A DNA stretch of 64,000 nucleotides, from assembly GCA_021786375.1 (NCBI GenBank), contig JAJYNL010000014.1, forward strand, positions 1-64,000, given 5' to 3'. Below the pieces are notes generated by a model. The model made no database searches and was not told the origin of the DNA. It saw nothing but the letters and a program-made list of their open reading frames with translations. This document shows, one piece after another, positions 52,466-61,213 of the stretch (the stretch's first letter is position 1; each line of letters begins with the position of its first letter). This stretch comes from Actinomycetes bacterium (GTDB taxonomy: Bacteria > Actinomycetota > Acidimicrobiia > Acidimicrobiales > Acidimicrobiaceae). A program made the translations under genes and the position numbers.

Positions 52466-53608
52466 TCAGCTCTGGCTCCCCAGTGGCTTCTTGCCCGGGC
52501 CGATGATTCCGTGGGCGGCGGCTCCGTCTCCAGCTGAGGCGCGCCTGGCGACGAATAGCTGAACAGAACCCAAGTCCTTCAAGTAGCGGGGCCGCAGGGC
52601 CCTCAGGACAAGATCAGCGTCTTTGCGCACCTGCTCCGCGACCGACTCGGTGACCAGGACGGAACCGGGAGCAGCGATGTTCACTACGCGCGAAGCGGTA
52701 TTGACGGTCGAGCCGTAGTAATCACCGTCCTGGGCGAGAACCTTGCCCCAAGCGATACCCGCCCGAACCTCGGAGAGGATTTCGTCCTCTTCGTAGATCC
52801 TGGCCAAGGAGAGGCCGATCTCGCACGCCTCAACCGGATCATCCGAGACGAACATCACCTCGTCACCGATCATCTTTACGACTCGTCCACCGTGCTGCGT
52901 CACGACGTCGAAGCTAGCCTCCTCGAAGCGGCCTACCACCTTGGCCAGCTCGACGTTGGAGAGCTGCTGCGCGATGACCGTGAAGCCGACCAGATCCACG
53001 AAACCGACCGCCATTTCCACCACCGAGATGTTCTCGACCCCCTTTTCGAAGGCGAGCATGGCGCGACGCGAGGCGGCGTGGAAGTGACGGATCCAAGTGT
53101 AGGCCAACAACTGCGGAACCGCAGGGACGATGACGGAGGAATACCGGGTGAAGCGATCGGCCAGCTCGACGGGATCAAGGTTGGCCAGACGGTCTCCAAG
53201 ATCGCCGAAGGCGTAGGACGAAACGATCTGAGCCTCCGCGAAGCGAGCCATCGACGACCCCATCACCCGGGCCAGCTGGACGGCGACCTCGTCCTCGACG
53301 GACCCTGACTGGAGAAGGATCCGCAACGACTGGGCGGCCTGGACATCGAGCTCCGTGAAGATCGGGTCGGCATCACCGAAGTCGGTGAATCCCAATGCCC
53401 GCCACAGCCGGCGAAGCACATGGGTGCTGATTCCGGTCTCCTCCTCGACTTCCAGGGCCGATTTTCGACGGTAGGGATTACCGAGGAGCTGGTCGACGGC
53501 CAGGAAATGGAGCGTGCCGGCCCTATAAGCCGCCTCGATATCCTCATCGCGCAAGCCGCGTTCCCGCAGCATCTCAATCAGCGCGACCGGCAATTCCTCT
53601 ATTGACAC
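52466..53608 (-). CDS. Class III adenylate/guanylate cyclase with N-terminal regulatory domain
   Basis: It probably makes cAMP from ATP. The C-terminal cyclase domain (about residues 195-360) has metal-binding Asp in GFVDLVGFT, the adenine-specifying Lys and second Asp in VKMIGDEVMFV, and the Asn/Arg pair in GSTVNTASRVVN, so it should be active. The N-terminal 190 residues begin with a helical DNA-binding-like segment, EEETGISTHVLRRLWRALGF. The long helical region that follows contains no membrane segment and resembles the autoinhibitory region of mycobacterial soluble cyclases of the pH-sensing Rv1264 type. That resemblance is from memory and only approximate. ATG start; divergent from cofC. 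Confidence 0.87.
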   Translation of the reverse strand: MSIEELPVALIEMLRERGLRDEDIEAAYRAGTLHFLAVDQLLGNPYRRKSALEVEEETGISTHVLRRLWRALGFTDFGDADPIFTELDVQAAQSLRILLQSGSVEDEVAVQLARVMGSSMARFAEAQIVSSYAFGDLGDRLANLDPVELADRFTRYSSVIVPAVPQLLAYTWIRHFHAASRRAMLAFEKGVENISVVEMAVGFVDLVGFTVIAQQLSNVELAKVVGRFEEASFDVVTQHGGRVVKMIGDEVMFVSDDPVEACEIGLSLARIYEEDEILSEVRAGIAWGKVLAQDGDYYGSTVNTASRVVNIAAPGSVLVTESVAEQVRKDADLVLRALRPRYLKDLGSVQLFVARRASAGDGAAAHGIIGPGKKPLGSQS

Positions 53609-53687
53609 CCGACACCTCTTCCATCGATCAATGGTATTGCGTGCGGGTCCCTCGCGTGGGATAAGTGGCTCACCTATGCTCTAGCAA

Positions 53688-54365
53688 GTGCCCGAAAGCC
53701 ACGAAACGCAAGATGGAGTGCCTTCGCGCTGCGCTGTCGTCGTGCCCCTCAAGTCCTTCACCAACGGGAAAAGCCGGCTCGACGTGCTGGGCGCCGAAAA
53801 ACGGGAGGCCATCGCCCGTCTGGCCGCGCAAGTCGTGCTCGAAGCGGCCAAGCACTACCATCCCCATGTGGTCACGGGCGACAGCCAGGTGGCCGCATGG
53901 GCCAAGGGGTTCAGTGCGTCGGTCATCCTTGGTGGCAAAGGATCCCTCAATGCCGATCTCGAGGAGGCGCTCGACCACCTGCGGGCGGCCGGATACCGGC
54001 GCGCGGTGATCGCACTCGGCGACTTGCCGCTGCTAAGGCCGGTCGACATCGGTGCAGCAGCCGCCTCGGACGGGTTCTATGTGATACCCGACCGGCACAA
54101 CGCAGGAACCAATCTCCTAGCGTGCGAGCTACCGTGCCCTATTCGTCTCACTTTCGGTGAAGACTCCTTTCCGACCCACCTCGCGGCTATTGCCAAGACC
54201 GGTGCCGGGTGCAGGATCGACAATGAGAGCCTGGCGCGATTCGACCTCGATTTACCCGAGGACCTGGAAGACCTTGCAGCGCTCGCCACCGGAGAGTGCC
54301 TGACCGCCCCCGAGGTAAATAGATTGAATTCAATACTTGCACTCGCGGGGCGCCGTATCGCCTGA
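53688..54365 (+). CDS. cofC: 2-phospho-L-lactate (phosphoenolpyruvate) guanylyltransferase CofC/FbiD
   Basis: It makes the GDP-activated three-carbon donor used by CofD in F420 synthesis. The nucleotidyltransferase-like start is VVVPLKSFTNGKSRL. ALGDLPLLRPVDI is the metal-binding region, IPDRHNAGTNLL is characteristic of the family, and FDLDLPEDLEDLA ends the fold. The 225 residues are typical. Start is GTG 53688. This supplies the third gene of the F420-0 branch in the same window as cofD and cofE, though 52 kb apart; the Fo synthase is not here. It is followed after 35 bp by a PIG-L deacetylase that is probably co-transcribed. Confidence 0.9.
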   Translation: MPESHETQDGVPSRCAVVVPLKSFTNGKSRLDVLGAEKREAIARLAAQVVLEAAKHYHPHVVTGDSQVAAWAKGFSASVILGGKGSLNADLEEALDHLRAAGYRRAVIALGDLPLLRPVDIGAAAASDGFYVIPDRHNAGTNLLACELPCPIRLTFGEDSFPTHLAAIAKTGAGCRIDNESLARFDLDLPEDLEDLAALATGECLTAPEVNRLNSILALAGRRIA

Positions 54366-54400
54366 TCGCGAAAATCCCGAAGAGCAGGAGCAGCCGGCAC

Positions 54401-55159
54401 TTGACGAGCACCTACTTCAACGAGAACGGGCCATCTTCCATGAACATCGAACCCCCCAAGAGGGTCATGGCGATTGGGGCCCACCCGGACGACATCGAAT
54501 TCGGCGCCGGCGGAACCATCGCCAAATGGGCCCAGCAAGGATGCGAGGCGGTCATTGTGATCATGACCGACGGCTCCAAGGGAACTTGGAATCCCGAGGC
54601 GGATCCTCTGGAGCTGGCAATGCGCCGCCAGGGGGAGGCAAGGCGTGCAGCCGGGACGATGGCTCCTGGCGCCGCGGTCGAGTTCCTCGGCTGGAAGGAC
54701 GGCGAGCTGCGTCATGGCGAGCGAGCAGTCGCGCAACTATGCCATCTGATTAGGCACTACAAGCCCGACGTGCTGATAGCCCATGATCCGTGGAAGCGAT
54801 ACCGGCTGCATCCGGACCATCGCGCCGCCGGGTTCATTGCCACCGATGCCCTGGTTGCCGCGCGAGACCCACACTTCCTTCCGGAGCTGGGCATGCACCA
54901 CAGGCCAAGCGCACTGCTGCTCTTCGAGGCCGACGAGGCAAACCACCTCGAAACCATTGGCGAACTCGCCCTGCGCGCAAAGGTCGAGGCCCTTTTGTGC
55001 CACCGCTCCCAGCATGAAAGCTCCATGGAAATAAGCGACGCGGGCAACCTCGAAGAAGTTGCCCGCTTCCGTCAGACGGTAAGGGACGCGGCTGAACGAA
55101 ATGGCGGAGCCGACGGGGCCGAGTTCGCCGAGGCTTTCCATCTCATCTCTGAGGTGTAA
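54401..55159 (+). CDS. PIG-L (LmbE)-family zinc deacetylase
   Basis: Members remove N-acetyl groups from GlcNAc-containing substrates, as in mycothiol (MshB) and bacillithiol synthesis, or the mycothiol-S-conjugate amide. The zinc and catalytic motif MAIGAHPDDIEFGAGG is followed by VIVIMTDGSKGTW and the second zinc site YRLHPDHRAAG. These are complete, so activity is likely. At 252 residues it is a little short for MshB (about 300), and the specific substrate is unclear. The track start is TTG 54401, with AGGAG ten bases upstream; ATG 54440 is an alternative that still retains the whole domain. Confidence 0.85.
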   Translation: MTSTYFNENGPSSMNIEPPKRVMAIGAHPDDIEFGAGGTIAKWAQQGCEAVIVIMTDGSKGTWNPEADPLELAMRRQGEARRAAGTMAPGAAVEFLGWKDGELRHGERAVAQLCHLIRHYKPDVLIAHDPWKRYRLHPDHRAAGFIATDALVAARDPHFLPELGMHHRPSALLLFEADEANHLETIGELALRAKVEALLCHRSQHESSMEISDAGNLEEVARFRQTVRDAAERNGGADGAEFAEAFHLISEV

Positions 55160-55181
55160 ACCCGGCCCCAAGCTCAATTGG

Positions 55182-56735
55182 CTACCCGTTGACCATGCGC
55201 GTGCGGCCTTCCCAGAAAGGCGCACGCAGCTTGAACTTCTGGAGCTTCCCGGTGGCGGTGCGGGCCAACTCCGTGCGGAACTCGACCGACGTAGGGCACT
55301 TGTAGTGCGCGATCCGCTCGCGACAGAATGCGATGATCTCCTCGGGAGTCACCTCAACACCCGCCTTTGGAACAATTAGAGCCTTCACCGTCTCACCCCA
55401 TTTGTCGTCAGGCACGCCGATAACGGCGACTTCCTGGACGGCCGGATGCTGGAAGATGGCATCCTCCACCTCGATGGATGAGACATTCTCGCCGCCGGTA
55501 ATGATGACGTCCTTCTTGCGATCGGAGATCGTCAAGTAGCCGTCTTCCATGTACCCCCCGTCCCCGGTGTGGAACCAGCCACCTTCCATCGCTTCCGCGG
55601 TTGCCTCGGGGTTGGCCCAGTAGCCATCGAACACGAGATTCGATTTGGCCAGGACCTCGCCGTTGGCGTCAACGTGAAGTCGATTGGAGATGATAGGTGT
55701 ACCGGCCCTTGAGAGAAGCTTGGCGCGCTCCGGAAGAGGTTTGCCATCCCACTCGCGGCGATGCCTGTTCACTGTCAGGACTGGCGAGGTCTCGGTGAGT
55801 CCGTAGATCTGCATGAACCGCCAGCCAAGCTCCTCCTCTATCCTCTCGATCGTGCGCGAGGGCGGCGGGGCACCGGCCGCTACGATGCGAACGTGGTCGC
55901 GCCCTGGAATAGGGCGGCCCTCCGCATGCCGTTTTTCAGCCGCCAAAAGAACCGCGGCCCAAACCGCGGGGGCGCCACACATGAGCGTCACACCATGCTT
56001 ATCGACCCGGTTGAGGATCTCCTCGCCGTCCACTTTGCGCAAGAGGATGTGGGTTCCGCCCAGGCCCGTAATGACATATGGCATGCCCCATCCGTTCACG
56101 TGGAACAGAGGGAGGGTGTGGAGGTAGACGTCGTCCTCATTGACGCCGGTGTGCAAGCCGAAGAGTACGGAGTCCATCCACATGTTGCGGTGAGTGAGCT
56201 GCACGCCCTTGGGACGGGCCGTTGTACCCGAGGTGTAGTTGATGGAGCAGGTGAATCCCTCGTCCGGCTCCCAGTGGCGAGGTCCCACCTCGTCGTCACG
56301 CAACTCGGCAAAGAGGCCGGCGTCCCGCACGCCGTCCATGACGATCTTCTCCTTGACGTGGATGCCCGCCAGCATCTCCTCGTACTCGGGGTCGACCAGA
56401 AGTACGGAGGCGCCGGAATGGTCAACAATATAGGAGACCTCGTCGACGGTGAGCCTGAAATTTATGGGCACGATGATCCGGCCAAAGCCGCTTACGCCGT
56501 AGAAGGACACGATCATCTTCGCCGCGTTGGGGCTGAAGATCGCGACCCTCTCACCCTGTTCGACGCCCATGTCCTCCAAGGCCTTGGCCAGATTCCTGGC
56601 GCGGCGGTAGAGACTCTGGTTGGTGATCTCCCCCAGACTTCCCGGCACGCCAGGCTCATCCACCAAGGCGGTGCGATCGGGGTAGACAAGGGCCGCCCGA
56701 TCAAGAAAGTCTTTGACGTTGAGTTGGACAAGCAC
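55182..56735 (-). CDS. Acyl-CoA synthetase (AMP-forming, fatty acid-CoA ligase type)
   Basis: It activates a carboxylic acid to the acyl-AMP and then to acyl-CoA. The P-loop INYTSGTTARPKGVQLTHRN, the QIYGLTETSPVLTVN motif, HTGDGGYMEDGYLTISDRKKDVIITGGENVS and the C-terminal RTATGKLQKFKLR (catalytic Lys) are all present in 517 residues. Substrate length is not readable; related enzymes act on medium- or short-chain fatty acids. No carrier or thioesterase gene is adjacent. ATG start. It is convergent with the PIG-L gene and follows the relaxase-like gene by 140 bp. Confidence 0.93.
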   Translation of the reverse strand: MLVQLNVKDFLDRAALVYPDRTALVDEPGVPGSLGEITNQSLYRRARNLAKALEDMGVEQGERVAIFSPNAAKMIVSFYGVSGFGRIIVPINFRLTVDEVSYIVDHSGASVLLVDPEYEEMLAGIHVKEKIVMDGVRDAGLFAELRDDEVGPRHWEPDEGFTCSINYTSGTTARPKGVQLTHRNMWMDSVLFGLHTGVNEDDVYLHTLPLFHVNGWGMPYVITGLGGTHILLRKVDGEEILNRVDKHGVTLMCGAPAVWAAVLLAAEKRHAEGRPIPGRDHVRIVAAGAPPPSRTIERIEEELGWRFMQIYGLTETSPVLTVNRHRREWDGKPLPERAKLLSRAGTPIISNRLHVDANGEVLAKSNLVFDGYWANPEATAEAMEGGWFHTGDGGYMEDGYLTISDRKKDVIITGGENVSSIEVEDAIFQHPAVQEVAVIGVPDDKWGETVKALIVPKAGVEVTPEEIIAFCRERIAHYKCPTSVEFRTELARTATGKLQKFKLRAPFWEGRTRMVNG

Positions 56736-56875
56736 GCTAAATATCCCCCTATTCCCTCCAGCACCGGCGCCTATGCGGGCCGGGCCGTGAGATTGCGCGT
56801 CCCAAACAGATGGGATATCTCAATATATCCAGACCGGTTGCGGCATACAAGACTTCCTGCAACGCCGCGGTGGCT

Positions 56876-59308
56876 TTACAGCCCGCCCAGGCAGGCATCC
56901 CTTTCAAGTTCGAGGATCCGCTGCGGTGGCTCGGCCTCACGTAAGCGTCCCGTACGCCTCGGCTCAATTTCGAGGCTCACCTCCGCCTCCATGCGCCGCT
57001 CACGCTCGCCGGTGATGAGCGTGCGCGCGCGCTCGACCAGCCAGGTGCGCGGATCCCGTCCGGCGACTCCAACGGCGGGGCCCGCCCGCGACACCTCCAT
57101 CAAGTCGAGGAGAGAGAGCAGGCGATCTGTAAGCGCTTCCCTCTGCCCTCCCGGCGGATCAAGGACAGGAACCGAAAGGGTGGAAAGGAGCAGCCTGTTC
57201 AGCGCCTCCCCCTGCCGGTCCGTTCGCGAAGTATCTGCGCGCCCATTTGCGACCTCGTCGCCCTGGCCAAGCCGAGCCAGGATGGCCAAGTTTTCGTCAC
57301 ATAGCTGATCACATGTCACCTCCTCCTTTCCGGGAGGAGCACCGTCCCTGTCTACGGCCCAGCGGCCTGCACCAAAGGCGGGCAGGCGTAGTCCGACCAG
57401 TTCCATCACCCGGTCGGCAAGCCGAACGTCGACTTGGGCTGCCACAGGGGCGACCGGAGGAGCCATTAGGTACACGGGTCCCGCACTCTGCAACGAGACC
57501 CCTTGTGCGAGGGAGCTGTCACTGCAGAGTTCCGCCTCGGGGCTCCCAGGAGCGAAAGTCTCCGGCACTCCCCTCGTGTGCCCTGATCCTCGCGCGACCA
57601 CGACCTGAATGTCACCGGTCGCCAAGCGCTCATCAGCTACGAGCAGATCCTCCCCGGCCGCCGCTCGCGCGGCGATGCCCGATCGGAGCGCCTCCGAGCT
57701 CTGGTAAAGCACCAGGCCTCTCCCTAACGCGAGGGGTGGCACAGCCTCGGCATGGACCGCGTAGGCCCGGCGCTCCGGCGGTTCCTCCTCCACCTGCTGG
57801 GCCAGCCAGCTTCTCCAGCCCGCGCCCCTCCCCGCCGGCTGGCCGGTAGCCGGGTCCAATCGCGCGGAATCAACAACCAGCACGCCCCCCGCACCAGCCC
57901 CTGCCTCGATCATGGAAGCGATAGCGGCGGGATCCTCGAGATGAGAGACGATTAGCGCCGCACCACGGGGCGCCGTTTCTCCCGGCGGCAGCCTGGTGAT
58001 CGATGCGGCCAGCGGCTTACCCACCTTCCGCCACTCGAGCGCCTCGTCGATGGCCGAACCGACCAGGACCGAGCCGCCAAGCGCAGCCCCGCGCGCGGCG
58101 GCCTCCAGTGAAAAGAGTTCGCCGGCACCCTTGGCGAGTAGGAAAACACCTCCAGGCGCGCCGTAGGTCGCCGCTCGGACCTCGCCGAGGAGCGAGGAAA
58201 GGCGCGCCACGTCAGCACGGTCGTAAGCGCGCTGGCGTGGTGGCGGGCTCCCGAAGCCCGCGCCGCCGGCACGCCCGCGCAGCTCGTCGTCCAGGATTAC
58301 GGATCCGTAGTCGAGCATCCGTTGCTTACTCAGGGCAGGTGAGCCGGTGTGCCGCAACTCGGCATCGAGTATCCCTTCACCGCGCGTGCGTGCTGCTGCC
58401 GCGAGCCGAACTCGAAGCGACGCGATCTCAGTCTCCAGGAGGGTGGCACGTGCCGTATCGGGGTGACCGAGGGGCAAGGAGGTGGCACGGAGGGACCAGT
58501 CGCGAACTAATCCGGCCACGTCGATTACCGCCGGCTTGAGCGGCCTGCTGCGCAGCCTGGCAATCCTTGATGGGGCTCCGGATTCGTTCATCTCCTTGGC
58601 CACGTCCTCACGGCGCCTGCAAAACACCCCGCTCTCTGCCAGGTACTGTGAAGCCATTTCGATCGGGCCTTGAACGGTTTTCCCCCCGAGCCCACGGTTT
58701 GCAAGGCTCTCCTCGAGCGCGGTCAAGTACAGCAGATCCAGGTGCGACCCGGCGAACTTGAGCGTCTCGGCATCGATGGCGCGGCTCTTTCCGTCATTGC
58801 AGAAGGCGACGTTGGGAATCACCACGTGCGAATGCAGGTGGGGATCGAGCCGGCGTGAAAGGAAGTGTACGAACTCCGCCGCCTCCAACCGCGGGGCTTT
58901 CCGATACAGCCTTCCGTCGGGCGTGCCGACACGGGTCCAGAGCAGCTCGCTCTCGATCCTGGCATGCACCGCGGCAACCGCAGCGCGATGAGCCTCAACC
59001 ACCTTGGCTCTCTCCTCGGGGGAACCCAGCCCGGCCAGCAGCGAGATGCTTTTAGGAGCACCCACAACCATCTCGACAAATGGCCGTCCTCGCCTCCTGG
59101 CCCCCAGCGCAGCTGCAAAGGCGTCGCTTGAGCCACTCAAAACGTTATGCATCGTGGCGGATTCCAACCCGAGCCCTTGGGCTCCACCGGACCGGAGCAA
59201 CCGCGCCTCCCAGACTGGCGTCTCACCCCAAGCCTCCACGAAAGCCACCGGCTCGGATGTCAGGTAGGAAAAGTCCGCTTGCGCAGCAAGTGAGACCAGG
59301 ACGGTCAT
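56876..59308 (-). CDS. Chromosomal TrwC/MobF-like relaxase with degenerate helicase region
   Basis: The first 300 residues match the TrwC relaxase domain: EMVVGAPKSISLLAGLG, then HFLSRRLDPHLHSHVVIPNVAF, with the metal-binding histidines 148, 159 and 161. MobF relaxases nick plasmid DNA through N-terminal tyrosines. Here Y15 is the only tyrosine in the first 130 residues, whereas plasmid enzymes usually have one or two pairs. The C-terminal half has the length of a short helicase and a VLVVDSARL segment like Walker B, but no GxxGxGKT Walker A at the expected place. No coupling protein, type IV secretion or oriT-like repeat is visible nearby. It may be a domesticated or decaying mobilisation gene. 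ATG start, 810 residues. Confidence 0.8.
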   Translation of the reverse strand: MTVLVSLAAQADFSYLTSEPVAFVEAWGETPVWEARLLRSGGAQGLGLESATMHNVLSGSSDAFAAALGARRRGRPFVEMVVGAPKSISLLAGLGSPEERAKVVEAHRAAVAAVHARIESELLWTRVGTPDGRLYRKAPRLEAAEFVHFLSRRLDPHLHSHVVIPNVAFCNDGKSRAIDAETLKFAGSHLDLLYLTALEESLANRGLGGKTVQGPIEMASQYLAESGVFCRRREDVAKEMNESGAPSRIARLRSRPLKPAVIDVAGLVRDWSLRATSLPLGHPDTARATLLETEIASLRVRLAAAARTRGEGILDAELRHTGSPALSKQRMLDYGSVILDDELRGRAGGAGFGSPPPRQRAYDRADVARLSSLLGEVRAATYGAPGGVFLLAKGAGELFSLEAAARGAALGGSVLVGSAIDEALEWRKVGKPLAASITRLPPGETAPRGAALIVSHLEDPAAIASMIEAGAGAGGVLVVDSARLDPATGQPAGRGAGWRSWLAQQVEEEPPERRAYAVHAEAVPPLALGRGLVLYQSSEALRSGIAARAAAGEDLLVADERLATGDIQVVVARGSGHTRGVPETFAPGSPEAELCSDSSLAQGVSLQSAGPVYLMAPPVAPVAAQVDVRLADRVMELVGLRLPAFGAGRWAVDRDGAPPGKEEVTCDQLCDENLAILARLGQGDEVANGRADTSRTDRQGEALNRLLLSTLSVPVLDPPGGQREALTDRLLSLLDLMEVSRAGPAVGVAGRDPRTWLVERARTLITGERERRMEAEVSLEIEPRRTGRLREAEPPQRILELERDACLGGL

Positions 59309-59439
59309 CGCTCCGCACTCCTCGTGTCGGCGACTTCGAGCGCCAAGCGGAGAAGGTCTTATCGACCGGCGGCACGAATGTGGTTGCCACCGCGCACAGA
59401 TGTTACACCCGCAGGGAAGGGCCCACTGCCCACAGCCGA

Positions 59440-60678
59440 TCAGGGTTCGATCGCCTCGGGGAATTCCGCACGCCGGGGCAGAATCGAGCCAAGCCGCAGC
59501 GCCCCGAGACCGCTAGCCGCACATGCCGCCGCAACAGGGATAGCCCAGGCCAAGGCAGAGCCAATGCCGATCAGTGCACCGGCGATCGGCGGCCCCACCA
59601 TTCCGCTGGCTCCCCATGCCGCCGAGGTGAAGGCGTTGTAACGGCCGCGCTGGCCTGGAGGTGCGAGCTCGTTGGACAACATCGAGGCGACCGGCTGGAA
59701 TACCGTCTCGGCAAGGCCAAAGAGGCCGAGAGAGAAGATCATCAGCACGTCTGCGACAATTCCTCGTAAAGCCGGAGTCGCCGCCAAAAGGGTAACCAGC
59801 CAGCACAGAGTCCATCCAGTCGAAACGAGCGCCAGCGCTCGCGAACGGCGGAAGCGCTCCACATACCGCACCACCAGCATTTGGGACAAAACGATCACGC
59901 CGGTGTTGGCCGCGAAGGCGAATCCCACCACCCTCGCCGTCGCCCCGGCGTACTGGGTTACGTATGCCGCCCACCCCCCGTCGAGCTGTCCGTAGCCGAA
60001 GAAGGTTATCGGCAGGTAGACGGCCATATAGCGCATGAACACGCCGTCTCGGAGAGGCTTGAACATGCTGCCGGGCCCTTCCTCGCCGTCCTGGCCGCCC
60101 TGCTCGACAAGGCGCGGAAACCTCCTGAACCCGATCTCAAACACCACCGCCGCAGCACAGAGAGTGGCCGCCTGCACGAGAAAGACAACTTGGTAGGTGC
60201 TCACGCTATGGAGATGCACAATTTGGCCGCCAACCAGTCCCCCGAGGCCGATGCCGGCGTTGATGACGGCGAACTGAGCCGCGAAGGACTTGGTGCGCCG
60301 CTCGGGCTCCGCGACCGAGTAAATCAGCACAGATCTGGCGGGCCATAGCACAGCTCCCGAGATACCACCCAGGACCAGCGAGGCGGCCGCATACGGAGCG
60401 CTCGGTGAAAAGGCCAGACCCACAACACTCACGGCGTTGGTCAAAAGCCCAATGACATTGCCATGAACCGGGCGCATACGATCAATCATCGCTCCGGCGG
60501 GCGCCGAGGCCAGAAGGCTCGTAGCTCCGGCCACCGAGACAACCAGGCCCGCCAGCCAAAGCGGTTGTCCCCGGCCGAAGTGTAGATAGACCATCAGGTA
60601 AGGCAGTGTCAGACCATCGCCAAAAGCCATGACGGCGCTACCCGTAGTCAAAAAGACGCTGTTACGCCCACCCGTCAT
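59440..60678 (-). CDS. Major facilitator superfamily transporter
   Basis: This is an integral membrane protein with about 12 predicted hydrophobic segments in 412 residues. Examples are SVFLTTGSAVMAFGDGLTLPYL, VIGLLTNAVSVVGLAF and ALALVSTGWTLCWLVTLLAA. The MFS loop motif is seen as APAGAMIDRMRPVHG between helices 2 and 3. A charged central loop (EQGGQDGEEGPGS) separates the two halves. The transported compound cannot be inferred, although the family includes drug and sugar efflux pumps. The track ORF starts at 60873 with a soluble, Arg-rich front; ATG 60678 with GGAGAGGG upstream starts immediately before helix 1 and is preferred. Confidence 0.9.
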   Translation of the reverse strand: MTGGRNSVFLTTGSAVMAFGDGLTLPYLMVYLHFGRGQPLWLAGLVVSVAGATSLLASAPAGAMIDRMRPVHGNVIGLLTNAVSVVGLAFSPSAPYAAASLVLGGISGAVLWPARSVLIYSVAEPERRTKSFAAQFAVINAGIGLGGLVGGQIVHLHSVSTYQVVFLVQAATLCAAAVVFEIGFRRFPRLVEQGGQDGEEGPGSMFKPLRDGVFMRYMAVYLPITFFGYGQLDGGWAAYVTQYAGATARVVGFAFAANTGVIVLSQMLVVRYVERFRRSRALALVSTGWTLCWLVTLLAATPALRGIVADVLMIFSLGLFGLAETVFQPVASMLSNELAPPGQRGRYNAFTSAAWGASGMVGPPIAGALIGIGSALAWAIPVAAACAASGLGALRLGSILPRRAEFPEAIEP

Positions 60679-60927
60679 GGCCGCACCCTCTCCGGCGCCG
60701 TAAGCGATATCCCTCGCCCGTCGTAAAGATAGAACAAAAGGAATTTGGGCGCGCGGGCGATGCCAACGGAGGAAAGCAGCGCCACCACCAGGACGTGTAG
60801 TGCCGAGAGCTTGCCTAAGCGCACTTGAATGCCTTTCAAGGGCCCCTAACGGCCCCGACCGGAGACGCGGCAACTGCCAGGTCAGCAGCCCGGCGACAGC
60901 TCCCTATTTCGGTGGCTCTCCAAGGTT

Positions 60928-60950
60928 GACGCCGCCGCGTCGGCGGCGTC
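60928..60950 (-). terminator. Hairpin overlapping the end of the small conserved gene
   Basis: GACGCCGCCG pairs perfectly with CGGCGGCGTC around CGT. On the minus strand it begins at the TGA stop of the 84-residue gene, so it is the likely terminator of that unit. The rest of the gap to 60678 shows nothing I can identify. Confidence 0.65.
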
Positions 60951-61203
60951 AGACATCCACGGTCTGCGAGACGATCCTTAGGATCGCATGCGCCAGCTCG
61001 GTGGCGCTCTCACGGGAGAGTTCTACCGCAACCCGTGCGGACGGTCCGAGGTCCGGGTTGATGAAGTCGATATTGAGTGTGTGATCCTCACGCGCGTGAA
61101 CGGGATGATCGAAATAGACGCTTGCCCTACCAAGGTCAAACCAGCCCTGCGGTCCCTTTCCGCTTCCGCTCGCAGCTACGGTCTCGGTTATGTAGGTGCA
61201 CAT
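60949..61203 (-). CDS. Small conserved actinobacterial protein (DUF6295-like)
   Basis: The 84 residues start MCTYITETVAASGSGKGPQGWF and continue with VYFDHPVHAREDHTLNIDFINP and RVAVELSRESATELAHAI. I recognise this as a compact, highly conserved actinobacterial family of unknown function that I associate with DUF6295, from memory. The protein is soluble and probably beta-rich with a C-terminal helix. One Cys at position 2 and three His residues could bind a metal, but this is not established. It starts at ATG 61203, 11 bp after the dienelactone hydrolase stop, so the two are likely co-transcribed. A hairpin overlaps its stop codon. Confidence 0.82.
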   Translation of the reverse strand: MCTYITETVAASGSGKGPQGWFDLGRASVYFDHPVHAREDHTLNIDFINPDLGPSARVAVELSRESATELAHAILRIVSQTVDV

Positions 61204-61213
61204 GGCGTGACTC

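Noticed and set aside
55761-57308. 515-residue plus-strand ORF across the acyl-CoA synthetase and relaxase genes
   Set aside because: It runs antisense through two recognisable genes and their gap, with shuffled composition and no domain.
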